A stretch of 40,691 bases of DNA, from NCBI RefSeq assembly GCF_020884795.1, contig NZ_BBZF01000013.1, positions 131,851 through 172,541 of the forward strand, in the 5' to 3' direction. How positions within the stretch are numbered: position 1 is the first letter of the stretch; every line of letters begins with the position of its first letter. The translations under genes and the position numbers were made by a program. Positions 16,475-24,469 of the stretch are shown here, piece after piece. The notes beneath the pieces were generated by a model that was given only the letters and a program-made list of their open reading frames with translations, had not been told where the DNA came from and did no database searches. The stretch is from Micromonospora okii (lineage in GTDB: Bacteria > Actinomycetota > Actinomycetes > Mycobacteriales > Micromonosporaceae).

Positions 16475-18580
16475 TTGACCACCTTTGCTGAACCCGGCAT
16501 GTTCCCGTCCGTCCTCGACGCCCCGGTCGACATCCCCGCCCCGGCCGACACCCCCACCGAGGCGGCTCCGGTCGACGCCCCCGTGGACGCCGACGCCGAC
16601 AGCACCGACGCCCTCGATGACGACGCCGACGTCGACTTCGCCGCGCTCGGGCTGCCCCAGTCGCTGGTCCGGGCGCTGGACCGGCTCGGCATCACCACCC
16701 CGTTCCCGATCCAGCGGGCCACCGTCCCGGACGCCCTCGCCGGCCGGGACGTCCTCGGCCGTGGTCAGACCGGCTCCGGCAAGACCCTCGCCTTCGGCCT
16801 GCCGCTGATCGCCCGGCTCGCCGAGCGCAACCGGGCCCGGCCGCTGCACCCGCGCGCCCTCGTCCTGGTCCCCACCCGGGAGCTGGCGATGCAGGTCAAC
16901 GACGCGCTGGTGCCGCTGGGCAAGGCCGTCGGCATCTTCCTCAAGACCGCCGTCGGCGGCGTGCCGTACGACCGGCAGATCGACGCGCTCCGCCGGGGCG
17001 TGGAGATCGTCGTGGCCACCCCCGGGAGGCTGGGCGACCTGATCAACCGGGGGGCCTGCCTCCTCGACGACGTCGAGGTGACCGTGCTCGACGAAGCCGA
17101 CCAGATGGCCGACATGGGCTTCCTGCCCGACGTCACCGAGCTGCTGGCGAAGACGCCCGCCCACGCCCAGCGGCTGCTGTTCTCGGCCACCCTGGACGGC
17201 GACGTGGACTCGCTGGTCAAGCGGTTCATGACCGACCCGGTGACCCACTCCACCGCGCCGCCCACCGCCGCTGTGTCCACGATGGACCACCACATCCTGC
17301 TGATCCCGCCGCACGACAAGTTCGCCGTGGCGGCGTCGATCGCGGCCCGCTCCGGCCGGACCATGCTCTTCGCCCGCACCCAGCTCGGCGTGGACCGGCT
17401 GGTCGAGCAGCTCGCCGCCGTCGGCGTACGGGCCGGCGGGCTGCACGGGGGCAAGACGCAGCACATGCGGACCCGCACGCTCGCCGAGTTCCGCGAGGGC
17501 CGAATGAACGTGCTGGTCGCCACCGACGTGGCGGCCCGGGGCATCCACGTCGACGGCGTCTCCCTCGTGCTGCACGTGGACCCGCCGAAGGAGCCGAAGG
17601 ACTACCTGCACCGCGCGGGGCGTACCGCGCGGGCCGGCGAGTCCGGCGCGGTCGCCACCCTGGTGCTGCCCAAGCAGCGCCGCACCACGCTGGCCATGCT
17701 GGAGAAGGCCGGCGTCGCGCCGACGGAGAACCGGGTCCGGGCCGGCGACCCGGCGCTGGCCGAGCTGACCGGCGCGCGCGAGCCCAGCGGCGTACCGGTG
17801 CGCGACGAGCCCCCGGCCGCCCGCCGGCACGGCGACCGCGCGTCCGGCCCGCGCCGCTTCGGCGACCGCGACGGCCGGGGCGAGCGCCGGTACGGCGACC
17901 GGGAGCCGCGCTTCGGCGGGGAGCGCCGCTTCGGCGACCGCCCGGCGGGTGAGCGCCGCTTCGACGACCGGGGCGAGCGCCGCTACGGGGACCGGCCCCA
18001 GGGCGACCGCCGGTTCGCCGACCGGCCGCAGGGCGAGCGCCGCTACGCCGACCGCGACGCACGGGGCGACCGGCAGTTCGGCGACCGGGGCGACCGGCAG
18101 TTCGGCGACCGCGACGCGCGGGGCGAACGCCGCCACGGCGACCGCGACGCGCGGCGGTTCGACGACCGCCCGACCGGCCCCCGTCGCTTCGAGGACCGGG
18201 ACGCGCGGGGCGAACGCCGCTTCGACGACCGGGGTGACCGGCAGTTCGGCGACCGGGGCGACCGGCGCTTCGACGATCGGGGCGACCGGCAGTTCGGCGA
18301 CCGCGACGCGCGGGGCGAACGCCGCCACGGCGACCGCGACGTGCGGCGGTTCGACGACCGCCCGGCCGGTCCCCGTCGGTTCGAGGAGCGGGGCGAGCGG
18401 CGCTACGGCGACCGGGACGTTCGGGGCGAGCGCCGTTTCCCGGAGCGTGGTGAGCGCGGCGGGGAGCCGCGTACCGGCGACCGGCGGGGCGGCTTCCGCC
18501 CCGAGGTGCGCGGGCGGGACGACCGGCCGCGCGACGACCGGCGCGGCTTCGGCGGGCGCCCGCCGGTGCGTAGCCACTGA
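16475..18580 (+). CDS. DEAD-box RNA helicase with Arg/Asp/Gly repeat tail
   Basis: 701 residues from TTG at 16475, chosen for the GAAAGG six bases upstream. An ATG at 16394 is in frame but has neither a good site nor protein-like sequence; an ATG at 16499 is an alternative. Acidic N-terminal stretch (DADADSTDALDDDADVD), then FPIQ, Walker A GQTGSGKT (97-104), PTRELAMQ, TPGR, DEAD (206-209), SAT, ATDVAARGIHVDG and HRAGRTARAG (from 379). From about residue 448 to the end the protein is built of units such as GERRFGDRDARGERR, giving a very basic/acidic tail with few other residues, likely RNA-binding and disordered. DEAD-box proteins of this type serve ribosome assembly and mRNA turnover, often in the cold. 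Confidence 0.93.
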   Translation: MTTFAEPGMFPSVLDAPVDIPAPADTPTEAAPVDAPVDADADSTDALDDDADVDFAALGLPQSLVRALDRLGITTPFPIQRATVPDALAGRDVLGRGQTGSGKTLAFGLPLIARLAERNRARPLHPRALVLVPTRELAMQVNDALVPLGKAVGIFLKTAVGGVPYDRQIDALRRGVEIVVATPGRLGDLINRGACLLDDVEVTVLDEADQMADMGFLPDVTELLAKTPAHAQRLLFSATLDGDVDSLVKRFMTDPVTHSTAPPTAAVSTMDHHILLIPPHDKFAVAASIAARSGRTMLFARTQLGVDRLVEQLAAVGVRAGGLHGGKTQHMRTRTLAEFREGRMNVLVATDVAARGIHVDGVSLVLHVDPPKEPKDYLHRAGRTARAGESGAVATLVLPKQRRTTLAMLEKAGVAPTENRVRAGDPALAELTGAREPSGVPVRDEPPAARRHGDRASGPRRFGDRDGRGERRYGDREPRFGGERRFGDRPAGERRFDDRGERRYGDRPQGDRRFADRPQGERRYADRDARGDRQFGDRGDRQFGDRDARGERRHGDRDARRFDDRPTGPRRFEDRDARGERRFDDRGDRQFGDRGDRRFDDRGDRQFGDRDARGERRHGDRDVRRFDDRPAGPRRFEERGERRYGDRDVRGERRFPERGERGGEPRTGDRRGGFRPEVRGRDDRPRDDRRGFGGRPPVRSH
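18092..18387 (+). repeat. In-frame 192-base offset duplication in the helicase tail
   Basis: The block 18092-18195 recurs at 18284-18387 with only a few substitutions, offset exactly 192 bases (64 codons). It sits in a wider field of shorter GGCGACCGG-type repeats covering about 17820-18560. The identity exceeds that of the surrounding units, implying a recent tandem duplication. Confidence 0.85.
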
Positions 18581-18593
18581 GTCTGACGACGAC

Positions 18594-18636
18594 CGGAACG
18601 CCGCCACGGAGCCCACGCTCCGCGGCGGCGTTTCCG
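18594..18636 (+). terminator. Long hairpin terminator after the helicase gene
   Basis: CGGAACGCCGCCACGGAGC (18594-18612) pairs with GCTCCGCGGCGGCGTTTCCG (18617-18636) across CCAC, with one mismatch and one bulge. It lies 14 bases after the stop at 18580. Confidence 0.75.
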
Positions 18637-18678
18637 CATGTCCTGCCCCTGCCGGGCGGGTGGCGTAACGTGCGGTCC

Positions 18679-19299
18679 ATGCCGATTTCGCTGTTCTGGA
18701 ACCGGACGGACACCACCGGCGCCGAGCACGCCGTGTGCGACGACGCGGGCGGCCTCACCGCGCGGGGGGTCGCGCTCGCCGTCGACCCGATCCCCTACAC
18801 CTGCCGCTACCGGCTGACGACGGGGCCGGACTGGGCGGTCAGCCGGCTGGAGGTCGACGCGGAGGGCGCGGGCTGGCAGCGCAGCGTGCGGCTGGAGCCG
18901 GCCGGTGACCGGTGGCGGGTGACGACCTCGGAGGAGGGCGACCTGGACGCCGCGCTGCGGGCGGCCGGGCGGCCGCCGGCGGGCCTGCCGGGCACCGACG
19001 ACCCGGGCCGGCTGGCCGACGCGGTGGACGTGGACCTGGGCGGTTCGCCGCTGTTCAACACCCTTCCGGTACGGCGGCTGGGGCTCGCCTCGGCGGCGGC
19101 GGGGACGGCGCACCGGATCACCGTGGCGTGGGTGCTGGTGCCGAGCCTGACGGTGGTGCCCGCCGAGCAGGTCTACACGGCGCTCGGGCCGGGGCGCGTC
19201 GGCTTCGCGAGCGGGACGTTCGCCGCCGAGCTGGACGTGGACGGCGACGGCTGGGTGCTCCGCTACCCCGGCCTGGTGGAACGCGTCGCCCCGCGCTGA
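18679..19299 (+). CDS. Putative glycolipid-binding family protein
   Basis: 206 residues from ATG at 18679 (a GTG nine bases earlier is also in frame). The sequence PISLFWNRTDTTGAEHA, ALAVDPIPYTCRYRL, GDLDAALRAAGRPP, DVDLGGSPLFNTLPVRRLGL and VLVPSLTVVPAEQVYTAL fits the putative glycolipid-binding (DUF1089-type) family, a beta-barrel fold of about 190 residues. No signal peptide, so cytoplasmic; the natural ligand is not established. It is monocistronic between the helicase terminator and the convergent cysteine-desulfhydrase-like gene. Its stop codon lies in a short tandem duplication. Confidence 0.8.
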   Translation: MPISLFWNRTDTTGAEHAVCDDAGGLTARGVALAVDPIPYTCRYRLTTGPDWAVSRLEVDAEGAGWQRSVRLEPAGDRWRVTTSEEGDLDAALRAAGRPPAGLPGTDDPGRLADAVDVDLGGSPLFNTLPVRRLGLASAAAGTAHRITVAWVLVPSLTVVPAEQVYTALGPGRVGFASGTFAAELDVDGDGWVLRYPGLVERVAPR

Positions 19300-19350
19300 G
19301 CCGCGCGCCCGTGCCGCTGAGCCGCGCGCCCGTGCTGAGCCGCGCCCGCG
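19295..19350 (+). repeat. Stop-codon-spanning tandem duplication, glycolipid-binding gene
   Basis: GCTGAGCCGCGCGCCCGTG starts at 19295 and 19316, and a shorter copy starts at 19334 (periods 21 and 18). The first holds the true stop TGA at 19297-19299. Because both periods are multiples of three, each copy places another TGA in the same frame. Confidence 0.8.
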
Positions 19351-19359
19351 CCGGGAGGC

Positions 19360-19414
19360 GTGAAAGGGGTGCCCTTCTCTACCGTAGGCGTTAACAAGGT
19401 GCCCCTCCTTTCAG
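19360..19414. repeat. Dispersed inverted-repeat element, copy C (cds1-like gene 3' end)
   Basis: Plus strand: GTGAAAGGGGTGCCCTTC, then CTCTACCGTAGGCGTTAAC, then AAGGTGCCCCTCCTTTCAG. It shares the core with copies A, D and E. TCA at 19411-19413 is the complement of the stop of the minus-strand PLP enzyme, in the same position relative to the repeat as the btuD stop in copy A. It lies between convergent genes and could terminate both. Confidence 0.85.
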
Positions 19415-20502
19415 CCCGGCCAGGTGCCCGTGGTGAGGAAGCGGTCGATCGCCGCCAGGTGCGGGGCCAGGTCGAGACCCTGCTCGGCGACCCACTCGTC
19501 GGAGTAGTACGTGTCGGCGTAGCGGTCGCCGGGGTCGCAGATGAGAGTGACGACCGAGCCGGTACGCCCCTGCGCGAGCATCCCGGCGACCAGGCCGAAC
19601 ACGCCCCACAGGTTGGTGCCGGTGGAGCCGCCGACCTGCCGGCCGAGCAGGGCGGAGCCGGCCCGCATGGCGGCCAGGGAGGCGGCGTCGGGCACCTGCA
19701 CCATCCGGTCCACCACGGCGGGCAGGAACGACGCCTCGACGCCCGGCCGGCCGATCCCCTCGATGCGGGAGCCCCGGCCGGTGCGCACCGACCAGTCACC
19801 GGCCTGCCAGGCCGGGTAGAACGCCGAGTTCTCCGGGTCGACCACGCAGAGCTTGGTGGGCAGCCGGCGGTACCGGAGGTACCGGCCGATGGTGGCGCTG
19901 GTGCCGCCGGTCCCCGCGCCGACGACGATCCAGTCCGGTACGGGGTGCCGCTCCAGCGCGAGCTGCGCGTAGATCGACTCGGCGATGTTGTTGTTGCCCC
20001 GCCAGTCGGTGGCCCGCTCGGCGTAGGTGAACTGGTCCATGAAGTGGCCGTCGCCGTCCTCGGCGAGCCAGCGGGCCTCGATCACCACCCGGGCCGGGTC
20101 GTCGACCAGGTGGCAGCGCCCGCCCTGGAACTCGATCTGGGCGATCTTCTCGGGCGAGGTGGACGCCGGCATCACCGCGATGAACGGCAGGCCCAGCATC
20201 CTGGCGAAGTACGCCTCGGAGACCGCCGTAGAGCCGGAGGACGCCTCGATGACGGTCGTCCTCGGGCCGATCCAGCCGTTGCAGAGCCCGTACAGGAAGA
20301 GGGAGCGGGCGAGGCGGTGCTTGAGCGAGCCGGTGGGGTGCACCGACTCGTCCTTGAGGTAGAGGTCGATCCCCCATTCGCGGGGCAGCGGGAACGGCAG
20401 CAGGTGGGTGTCGGCGGAGCGGTTGGCGTCGGCCTCGACCGCGGCGATCGCCTCGGTCACCCACGTCCGGCTGGCCTCGTCGCCCCGGTCGAGATGAGTC
20501 AT
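19411..20502 (-). CDS. PLP-dependent cysteine synthase-fold enzyme, Cds1 (cysteine desulfhydrase)-like
   Basis: 363 residues from ATG at 20502. The fold-type II pattern is clear: PLP lysine K61 in [31 protein letters not shown] for the substrate loop, [17 protein letters not shown] for the phosphate cradle and IEGIGRP later. The overall sequence is closest in memory to mycobacterial Cds1, which releases sulfide from cysteine, rather than to CysK or CysM; the reaction is inferred from that resemblance. The Lrp/AsnC regulator 21 bases upstream on the same strand is a likely local sensor of an amino acid. The stop codon sits in dispersed repeat C. Confidence 0.85.
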   Translation of the reverse strand: MTHLDRGDEASRTWVTEAIAAVEADANRSADTHLLPFPLPREWGIDLYLKDESVHPTGSLKHRLARSLFLYGLCNGWIGPRTTVIEASSGSTAVSEAYFARMLGLPFIAVMPASTSPEKIAQIEFQGGRCHLVDDPARVVIEARWLAEDGDGHFMDQFTYAERATDWRGNNNIAESIYAQLALERHPVPDWIVVGAGTGGTSATIGRYLRYRRLPTKLCVVDPENSAFYPAWQAGDWSVRTGRGSRIEGIGRPGVEASFLPAVVDRMVQVPDAASLAAMRAGSALLGRQVGGSTGTNLWGVFGLVAGMLAQGRTGSVVTLICDPGDRYADTYYSDEWVAEQGLDLAPHLAAIDRFLTTGTWPG

Positions 20503-20523
20503 GCCGGCAACGTAGCAAGCGGG

Positions 20524-20979
20524 TCAGGAGGCCGGCCCGAGCGGCTGCGGGCGGTTCTCCCACTTGGTGGACAGGGCGACCCCGGTCCGGGTGGAGGCGA
20601 CGCCCGGGGTGCGGTTCAGCCGGACGATGAGCTGCTCCAGCTCGGCGATCGTGCCGACCCGCGCCTTGAGCAGGAACGACTCGACCCCGGCCATGAAGTA
20701 GCAGGAGTCGATCTCGGGCATCCGCCGGACCGCCTCCAGCACGTCGTCGGTGTCCGCGCCGGAGTCCTCGACGAGGCCGATCACGGCGGTCACCCCGAGC
20801 CCGATGGACTCGGGCTCCACCTCCGCCCGGTAGGCCCGGATCACCCCGCTCGATTCCAGCTTGCCGACCCGTTCGTGCACGGCGGGAGCGGAGAGGCCGA
20901 CCTGGCGGGCCAGCTCGGCGTACGACAGTCGGGCGTTGCCTTGCAGCAGCTCGACGAGGCTGAGGTCGATAGCGTCCAC
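20524..20979 (-). CDS. Lrp/AsnC-family transcriptional regulator
   Basis: 151 residues from GTG at 20979. The frame is open upstream to 21036, but the family-like sequence starts at VDAIDLSLVELLQGNARLSY. The helix-turn-helix at about 18-45 (YAELARQVGLSAPAVHERVGKL) is followed by the RAM ligand domain (GLGVTAVIGLVEDSG through VRRMPEIDSCYFMAGVESFLLKARVG). Lrp-type proteins bind an amino acid and act on adjacent genes. The downstream partner is the Cds1-like enzyme, so cysteine or a related amino acid is the likely effector; that is inference. No convincing Shine-Dalgarno sequence is seen. Confidence 0.9.
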   Translation of the reverse strand: MDAIDLSLVELLQGNARLSYAELARQVGLSAPAVHERVGKLESSGVIRAYRAEVEPESIGLGVTAVIGLVEDSGADTDDVLEAVRRMPEIDSCYFMAGVESFLLKARVGTIAELEQLIVRLNRTPGVASTRTGVALSTKWENRPQPLGPAS

Positions 20980-21247
20980 GGACTGTGACCCTAGTGGTTG
21001 GCGCGTAACGTCCGGCGTCCGGCACACGTTGCACATGACAGCAGGTGAGTGTCCACGGACCCTCGGTCAAGGGAGTTCGGCGCCGACAGCATTTACTAAC
21101 TTCCCACTCAGTGCGTTTTTCGCGTTTGGCGGACAGGCCAGGTCGCTGGTGCTGTAATTGCCATACGTCCCTCATGACGGCTCTGGGCTCGCACCGGCCG
21201 GGGGCAGTGTGTTCAGCCGGGGGCTTCGTCGACGCGAGGAGGGGGCT
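20980..21247. promoter_or_regulatory. Divergent regulatory region between Lrp/AsnC gene and bldC
   Basis: 268 bases, less GC-rich than its surroundings, especially 21085-21175 (for example CATTTACTAACTTCCCACTC and GCTGTAATTGCCATACG). It must carry promoters for both divergent genes. I cannot assign exact boxes or operators. Confidence 0.4.
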
Positions 21248-21514
21248 GTGGACACTGGAGATCGCCTGCTGACACCGGGTGAGGTCGCCGCGCTGTTTCG
21301 GGTTGACCCGAAGACTGTGACGAGATGGGCGGCAGCCGGCCGGATCGGCAGCATCCGGACTCCAGGCGGGCATCGCCGGTTTCGGGAATCCGAGGTGCGG
21401 GCCCTGCTGGAGGGGGAGGGCATGTTGGAGGAGGCGGACGACATGGGGAAGGCCCGTGACGTCGGCCCCGCCGCGTCGACCGGCCCCGGCCCGGCCGGCG
21501 CCGGGATGTACTAG
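21248..21514 (+). CDS. bldC: BldC-type MerR-like developmental regulator
   Basis: 88 residues from GTG at 21248 with GAGGAGGGGGCT upstream. The winged helix-turn-helix LLTPGEVAALFRVDPKTVTRWAAAG with IRTPGGHRRFRESEVRALLEG is almost the whole of Streptomyces BldC (68 residues), which binds DNA cooperatively on direct repeats and holds back sporulation. Here a C-terminal extension of about 25 residues follows (from GMLEEADDMGKARD to AGAGMY). Its final codons and stop are the first unit of a 16-bp tandem repeat, so the end of the protein may be recently altered. Monocistronic. Confidence 0.92.
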   Translation: MDTGDRLLTPGEVAALFRVDPKTVTRWAAAGRIGSIRTPGGHRRFRESEVRALLEGEGMLEEADDMGKARDVGPAASTGPGPAGAGMY

Positions 21515-21548
21515 CGCCGGGACGTACCAGCGCCGGGACGTACCAGCG
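21499..21548 (+). repeat. 16-bp tandem repeat spanning the bldC stop codon
   Basis: CGCCGGGATGTACTAG (21499-21514) is followed by two copies of CGCCGGGACGTACCAG (21515-21530 and 21531-21546), then a partial CGCCGG. The first copy encodes the last residues and the TAG stop; the later copies carry CAG instead. Confidence 0.9.
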
Positions 21549-21590
21549 CCGGCCCGCCTCTCGGGGCGGCCGGGAGCGACCGGGGCGCGG

Positions 21591-21628
21591 TCAGGAGCGG
21601 CCGGGGCGGTCAGGAGCGGCCGGTGCCC
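21591..21628 (-). repeat. 19-bp tandem duplication spanning the ubiX-like stop codon
   Basis: TCAGGAGCGGCCGGGGCGG (21591-21609) is repeated as TCAGGAGCGGCCGGTGCCC (21610-21628). TCA at 21610 is the complement of the TGA stop, and the first copy carries a second TGA 19 bases further on in another frame. Confidence 0.8.
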
Positions 21629-22239
21629 AGTTCGCCCGACCAGCGGCGGAACAGGGTGTGCGGCACGCCCAGCGCGTCGAGCACCTTTCCGGCCACGAAG
21701 TCGACGAGCTGCTGCGCGGAGGCCGCCGCCCCGGCGCCGTAGAAGCCGGGGCTCGCCGGCAGCACGACCGCCCCGGCGTCGTGCAGGGCGATCAGGTGCT
21801 CCAGGTGGCTGCGGGTCACCGGCGTCTCGCGGGGCACCACCACCACCGGCCGCCGCTCCTTGAGGTTGACCTCGGCGGCCCGCTGGAGAAGATCCTTCGA
21901 CAGCCCGATGGCGATGCCGGCGCAGGCCGCCGTACTGGCCGGCACCACCGCCATCCCACGTACCCGGTAGGAGCCGCTGCTGGGGCCGGCGGCGAGGTCA
22001 CCGGCGGGCCAGTACCGCAGGTCGTCGCCGCCCAGGTCGCGCCCGATCCAGGCCGCGAGGTCCTCGGCCCAGTGCGCGTCGCGGAAGGCCAGCCCGGTCT
22101 CGTCGAGGATGGTCAGCCGGGCGGCCCGGGACACCACCAGGTCCACCGGCTCCCCGGCGTCGAGCAGCGCCCGGACCACCGCCGCCGCGTACGGCGTGCC
22201 GGACGCCCCCGAGACCCCCACCACCCATGGTTCGCGCAT
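21610..22239 (-). CDS. UbiX-family flavin prenyltransferase
   Basis: 209 residues from ATG at 22239, where MREPWVVGVSGASGTPYAAAV begins the UbiX fold; the open frame upstream is low-complexity. The conserved SGASG, SxxR-like VVSRAARLT, STAACAGIAIGLSKDLLQRAAEVNLKERR (in part) and VPRETP segments are all present. UbiX attaches a dimethylallyl group to FMN to make the prenylated cofactor needed by UbiD decarboxylases, and a UbiD gene lies 2.2 kb away on the same strand. In the futalosine pathway this pair is thought to carry out the final ring decarboxylation. The terpene synthase gene starts divergently 240 bases upstream. Confidence 0.92.
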   Translation of the reverse strand: MREPWVVGVSGASGTPYAAAVVRALLDAGEPVDLVVSRAARLTILDETGLAFRDAHWAEDLAAWIGRDLGGDDLRYWPAGDLAAGPSSGSYRVRGMAVVPASTAACAGIAIGLSKDLLQRAAEVNLKERRPVVVVPRETPVTRSHLEHLIALHDAGAVVLPASPGFYGAGAAASAQQLVDFVAGKVLDALGVPHTLFRRWSGELGTGRS

Positions 22240-22296
22240 ACCGTCCAGCCTGCCTGGTCGTCCTGGAGGGCCGCCGGCCGGCCCCTGGAGCCGGCC

Positions 22297-22425
22297 GGGC
22301 CGGTCCGTCCGCCGGCCCGACCGGTCACCGACCCGCCCGGGCCGGTCCGCCACCCCGGCCCGACCAGCCGAGAACCCGGCCGGGCCGGTCCGGCACGCCG
22401 GCCGGGCCGCCGTACCCGGGGCTGG
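22297..22425. repeat. Three degenerate 42-43 bp tandem repeats
   Basis: GGGCCGGTCCG starts at 22297, 22339 and 22382, each followed by a similar GCCGGCCCGACC-type segment. The array fills much of the 239-base gap between the divergent UbiX and terpene synthase genes and could hold regulator sites or be simple slippage. Confidence 0.7.
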
Positions 22426-22478
22426 GCGGACCTGCGATGCTGCGGTGGGCATCCGACGCCGACGGGAGGAAATCGGTG

Positions 22479-23480
22479 ATGACCGGCGACGTCCTCTGGT
22501 CGCTCCGCTCCGACTGCCCCATTCCGCCTCGGCTGTCGCCGTACGCCGACCGGGTGCAGCGGTGGCTGGACGACCGGCTGCCCGGCCTCGGCCCGCCGCT
22601 GGACGGCCCGGCCCTGGAGCGGCTGTCCCGCGCCGGCTTCGCCCGGTACGCGGGCCGGCTCTACCCCGGGGCCACCGAGCCCGACCTGCGCGTCGTCGCC
22701 GAGCTGTTCACCTGGTTCTTCCTGGTCGACGACGCCTGCGACGGGCCCGACCGGCTGACCCCCGACCAGATCCGGGCGCTGCGCGACGGGACGCTGCGGC
22801 TGCTGGGCGAGGGCCCCCAGGGGCACCAACCGGGGCTCACGGGCCCGCTGCGCCGGCTGCTGGCGCGCGCCTGGCGGGAGCCGCGCCGCCGGATGCCGGG
22901 CCGCTGGCGGGAGCGGTTCGCCGACGCGGTGGGGCACCACCTCGACGGGGTCCGGCAGGAGGCGGCCGGCAAGACGGCGGGCCGCCCGCCGGGCGTGCGC
23001 CGGTACGTCGAGCTGCGCCGGGCCACCTCGGCGGCGTACGTGTCGTACGTGCTGATCGAGTTCGTCACCGGCCGGCCGCTGCCGGACGCGGTGTACCACC
23101 ACCCGCTGCTGCACGAGATCGCCGACCTCGGCAACGACCTGCTCTCCTGGTACAACGACATCGCCTCGCTGGAGCGGGACCGGGTCACCTCCGGCGGGCA
23201 CAACCTGGTGCTGGCCCTGGCCGCCGAGCGGGGCGTGCCGGTGGCCGCCGCCGTCGACCTGGCCGCGCAGCGGTGGCGGGCGGCGCTGCGCCGCTTCGTG
23301 GAGCTGCGCGCGAGCGTGCCGTCGTTCGGCCCGGCGCTGGACGAGGCGGTAGCCGACCACCTCGACGGCATCGCCGCCGCCGTCGGCGGCACCATCGAGT
23401 GGACGCTGGAGAGCGCCCGCTACGGCGGTAAGGAAGGTGCCCTTGTCAACGCTTCCGGTAGAGCAGGGGCCCCCTCCTAA
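22479..23480 (+). CDS. Class I terpene synthase (sesquiterpene-cyclase-like)
   Basis: 333 residues from ATG at 22479 with GGGAGGA eight bases upstream (a GTG directly before it is also possible). The aspartate-rich motif is DDACD at 84-88 in FFLVDDACDG, the diphosphate sensor is RR at 180-181 in YVELRRATSA, and the second metal motif is NDLLSWYND at 219-227. That gives N219, S223 and D227, with Asp where Glu is usual. The terminal RY pair is at 314-315. These are the features of bacterial enzymes that ionise farnesyl or geranyl diphosphate and cyclise it; the product cannot be predicted. From residue 317 the protein is encoded by dispersed repeat D, giving a tail unlike the family. It is the only plus-strand gene among the UbiX/UbiA/UbiD genes. 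Confidence 0.88.
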   Translation: MTGDVLWSLRSDCPIPPRLSPYADRVQRWLDDRLPGLGPPLDGPALERLSRAGFARYAGRLYPGATEPDLRVVAELFTWFFLVDDACDGPDRLTPDQIRALRDGTLRLLGEGPQGHQPGLTGPLRRLLARAWREPRRRMPGRWRERFADAVGHHLDGVRQEAAGKTAGRPPGVRRYVELRRATSAAYVSYVLIEFVTGRPLPDAVYHHPLLHEIADLGNDLLSWYNDIASLERDRVTSGGHNLVLALAAERGVPVAAAVDLAAQRWRAALRRFVELRASVPSFGPALDEAVADHLDGIAAAVGGTIEWTLESARYGGKEGALVNASGRAGAPS

Positions 23481-23481
23481 C
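23427..23481. repeat. Dispersed inverted-repeat element, copy D (terpene synthase C-terminus)
   Basis: Opposite orientation to A, C and E. Plus strand: GGTAAGGAAGGTGCCCTTG, then TCAACGCTTCCGGTAGAG, then CAGGGGCCCCCTCCTAAC. It begins at codon 317 of the terpene synthase, is read through in frame as GKEGALVNASGRAGAPS and supplies the TAA stop at 23478-23480. Confidence 0.88.
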
Positions 23482-23496
23482 AACCGGCCCCGGGCG

Positions 23497-23555
23497 CAGC
23501 GCGCCCGACCGGACCAGCGCCGGCCGACCGGTTCAGCGCCGCCCGACCGGCTCAG
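23497..23555 (-). repeat. 19-bp tandem repeat spanning the ubiA-like stop codon
   Basis: CAGCGC followed by a GCCCGACCGG-type segment starts at 23497, 23515 and 23534, with a last partial CAG at 23553 (periods 18, 19 and 19). The TGA stop of the minus-strand gene, complement of 23552-23554, lies at the junction of the last units. Confidence 0.75.
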
Positions 23556-24469
23556 GGACGCAGGCCGAGCCGGATCACCAGGTCGAGCAGGGCGAAGACG
23601 AACAGCGCGATGCCGACGAACCCGTTCGCGGTGAAGAACGCCCGGTTGACCTTGCTCAGGTCGGTCGGGCTGACCACGACGTGCTGGTAGCCGAACGCGA
23701 CGGCGGTGAGCGCCAGCCCGATCCACCACAGCCAGCCGAACCCGACCAGCGCCCCGAACCAGATGAACGCCGCGAAGGTCACCACGTGCGCGACGGTGGA
23801 GGCGTGCAGGGCGAACCGCAGCCCGTACCGGGCGGGCACGCTGTGCACGCCGATCCTCCGGTCGACGTCGGCGTCCTGGCAGGCGTAGATCAGGTCGAAG
23901 CCGCCGATCCACAGGCCGACGGCCGCGCCGAGCAGCCACGCCGGCCAGGAGCCGGCGAAGGTGCCGGTGACCGCCAGCCACGCGCCGACCGGGCCGACCG
24001 CCTGGGCCACGGCCAGGATCGCGTGCGGCCAGTTGGTGAACCGCTTGCCGTACGGGTAGACGACCAGCGGCACCACGGCGAGCGGCGCGAGCACCAGGCA
24101 GAGCGGGTTGAGCAGGGCGGCGGCGGCGAGGAACACCGCCAGGGCGACGGCCGCGCCGGTCCAGGCCGTGCGCACGCTCACGGCCCCGGTGACCAGTTCC
24201 CGGTTCGCGGTACGCGGGTTCCGGGCGTCGACCCGCCGGTCGAGGATGCGGTTGGCGGCCATGGCGAACGTCCGCGCCCCGACCATCGCCACGGTGATCA
24301 GCAGCAGGTCCACCCAGCGCACCCGCCCGCCGTCGACCTGCATCGCGGTCAGCGCCGACAGGTACGCGAACGGCAGCGCGAAGACGGAGTGCTCGATCGC
24401 GACCAGCTTGAGGAAGGACTTGACCCGCCCGGGGCGTTCGACGGGCTCGGTGACGGCGGCGGTGGTCAT
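23552..24469 (-). CDS. mqnP: UbiA-family prenyltransferase, probably of menaquinone synthesis
   Basis: 305 residues from ATG at 24469, overlapping the UbiD stop as ATGA; an open frame continues upstream but inside the UbiD gene. The first Asp-rich motif is in NRILDRRVDARNPRTANREL and the second in DADVDRRIGVHSVPARYG, with about eight membrane helices between and around them. UbiA enzymes attach a polyprenyl chain to an aromatic acid in the membrane. With UbiD directly upstream and UbiX nearby, the best assignment is the prenyltransferase of the futalosine branch (MqnP); it is made by context rather than by a diagnostic residue. Confidence 0.85.
   Translation of the reverse strand: MTTAAVTEPVERPGRVKSFLKLVAIEHSVFALPFAYLSALTAMQVDGGRVRWVDLLLITVAMVGARTFAMAANRILDRRVDARNPRTANRELVTGAVSVRTAWTGAAVALAVFLAAAALLNPLCLVLAPLAVVPLVVYPYGKRFTNWPHAILAVAQAVGPVGAWLAVTGTFAGSWPAWLLGAAVGLWIGGFDLIYACQDADVDRRIGVHSVPARYGLRFALHASTVAHVVTFAAFIWFGALVGFGWLWWIGLALTAVAFGYQHVVVSPTDLSKVNRAFFTANGFVGIALFVFALLDLVIRLGLRP

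Noticed and set aside
23437..23481. Treating the end of the terpene synthase as a frameshifted or truncated gene
   Set aside because: All catalytic motifs including the terminal RY pair are present before the repeat, so only the tail is altered.
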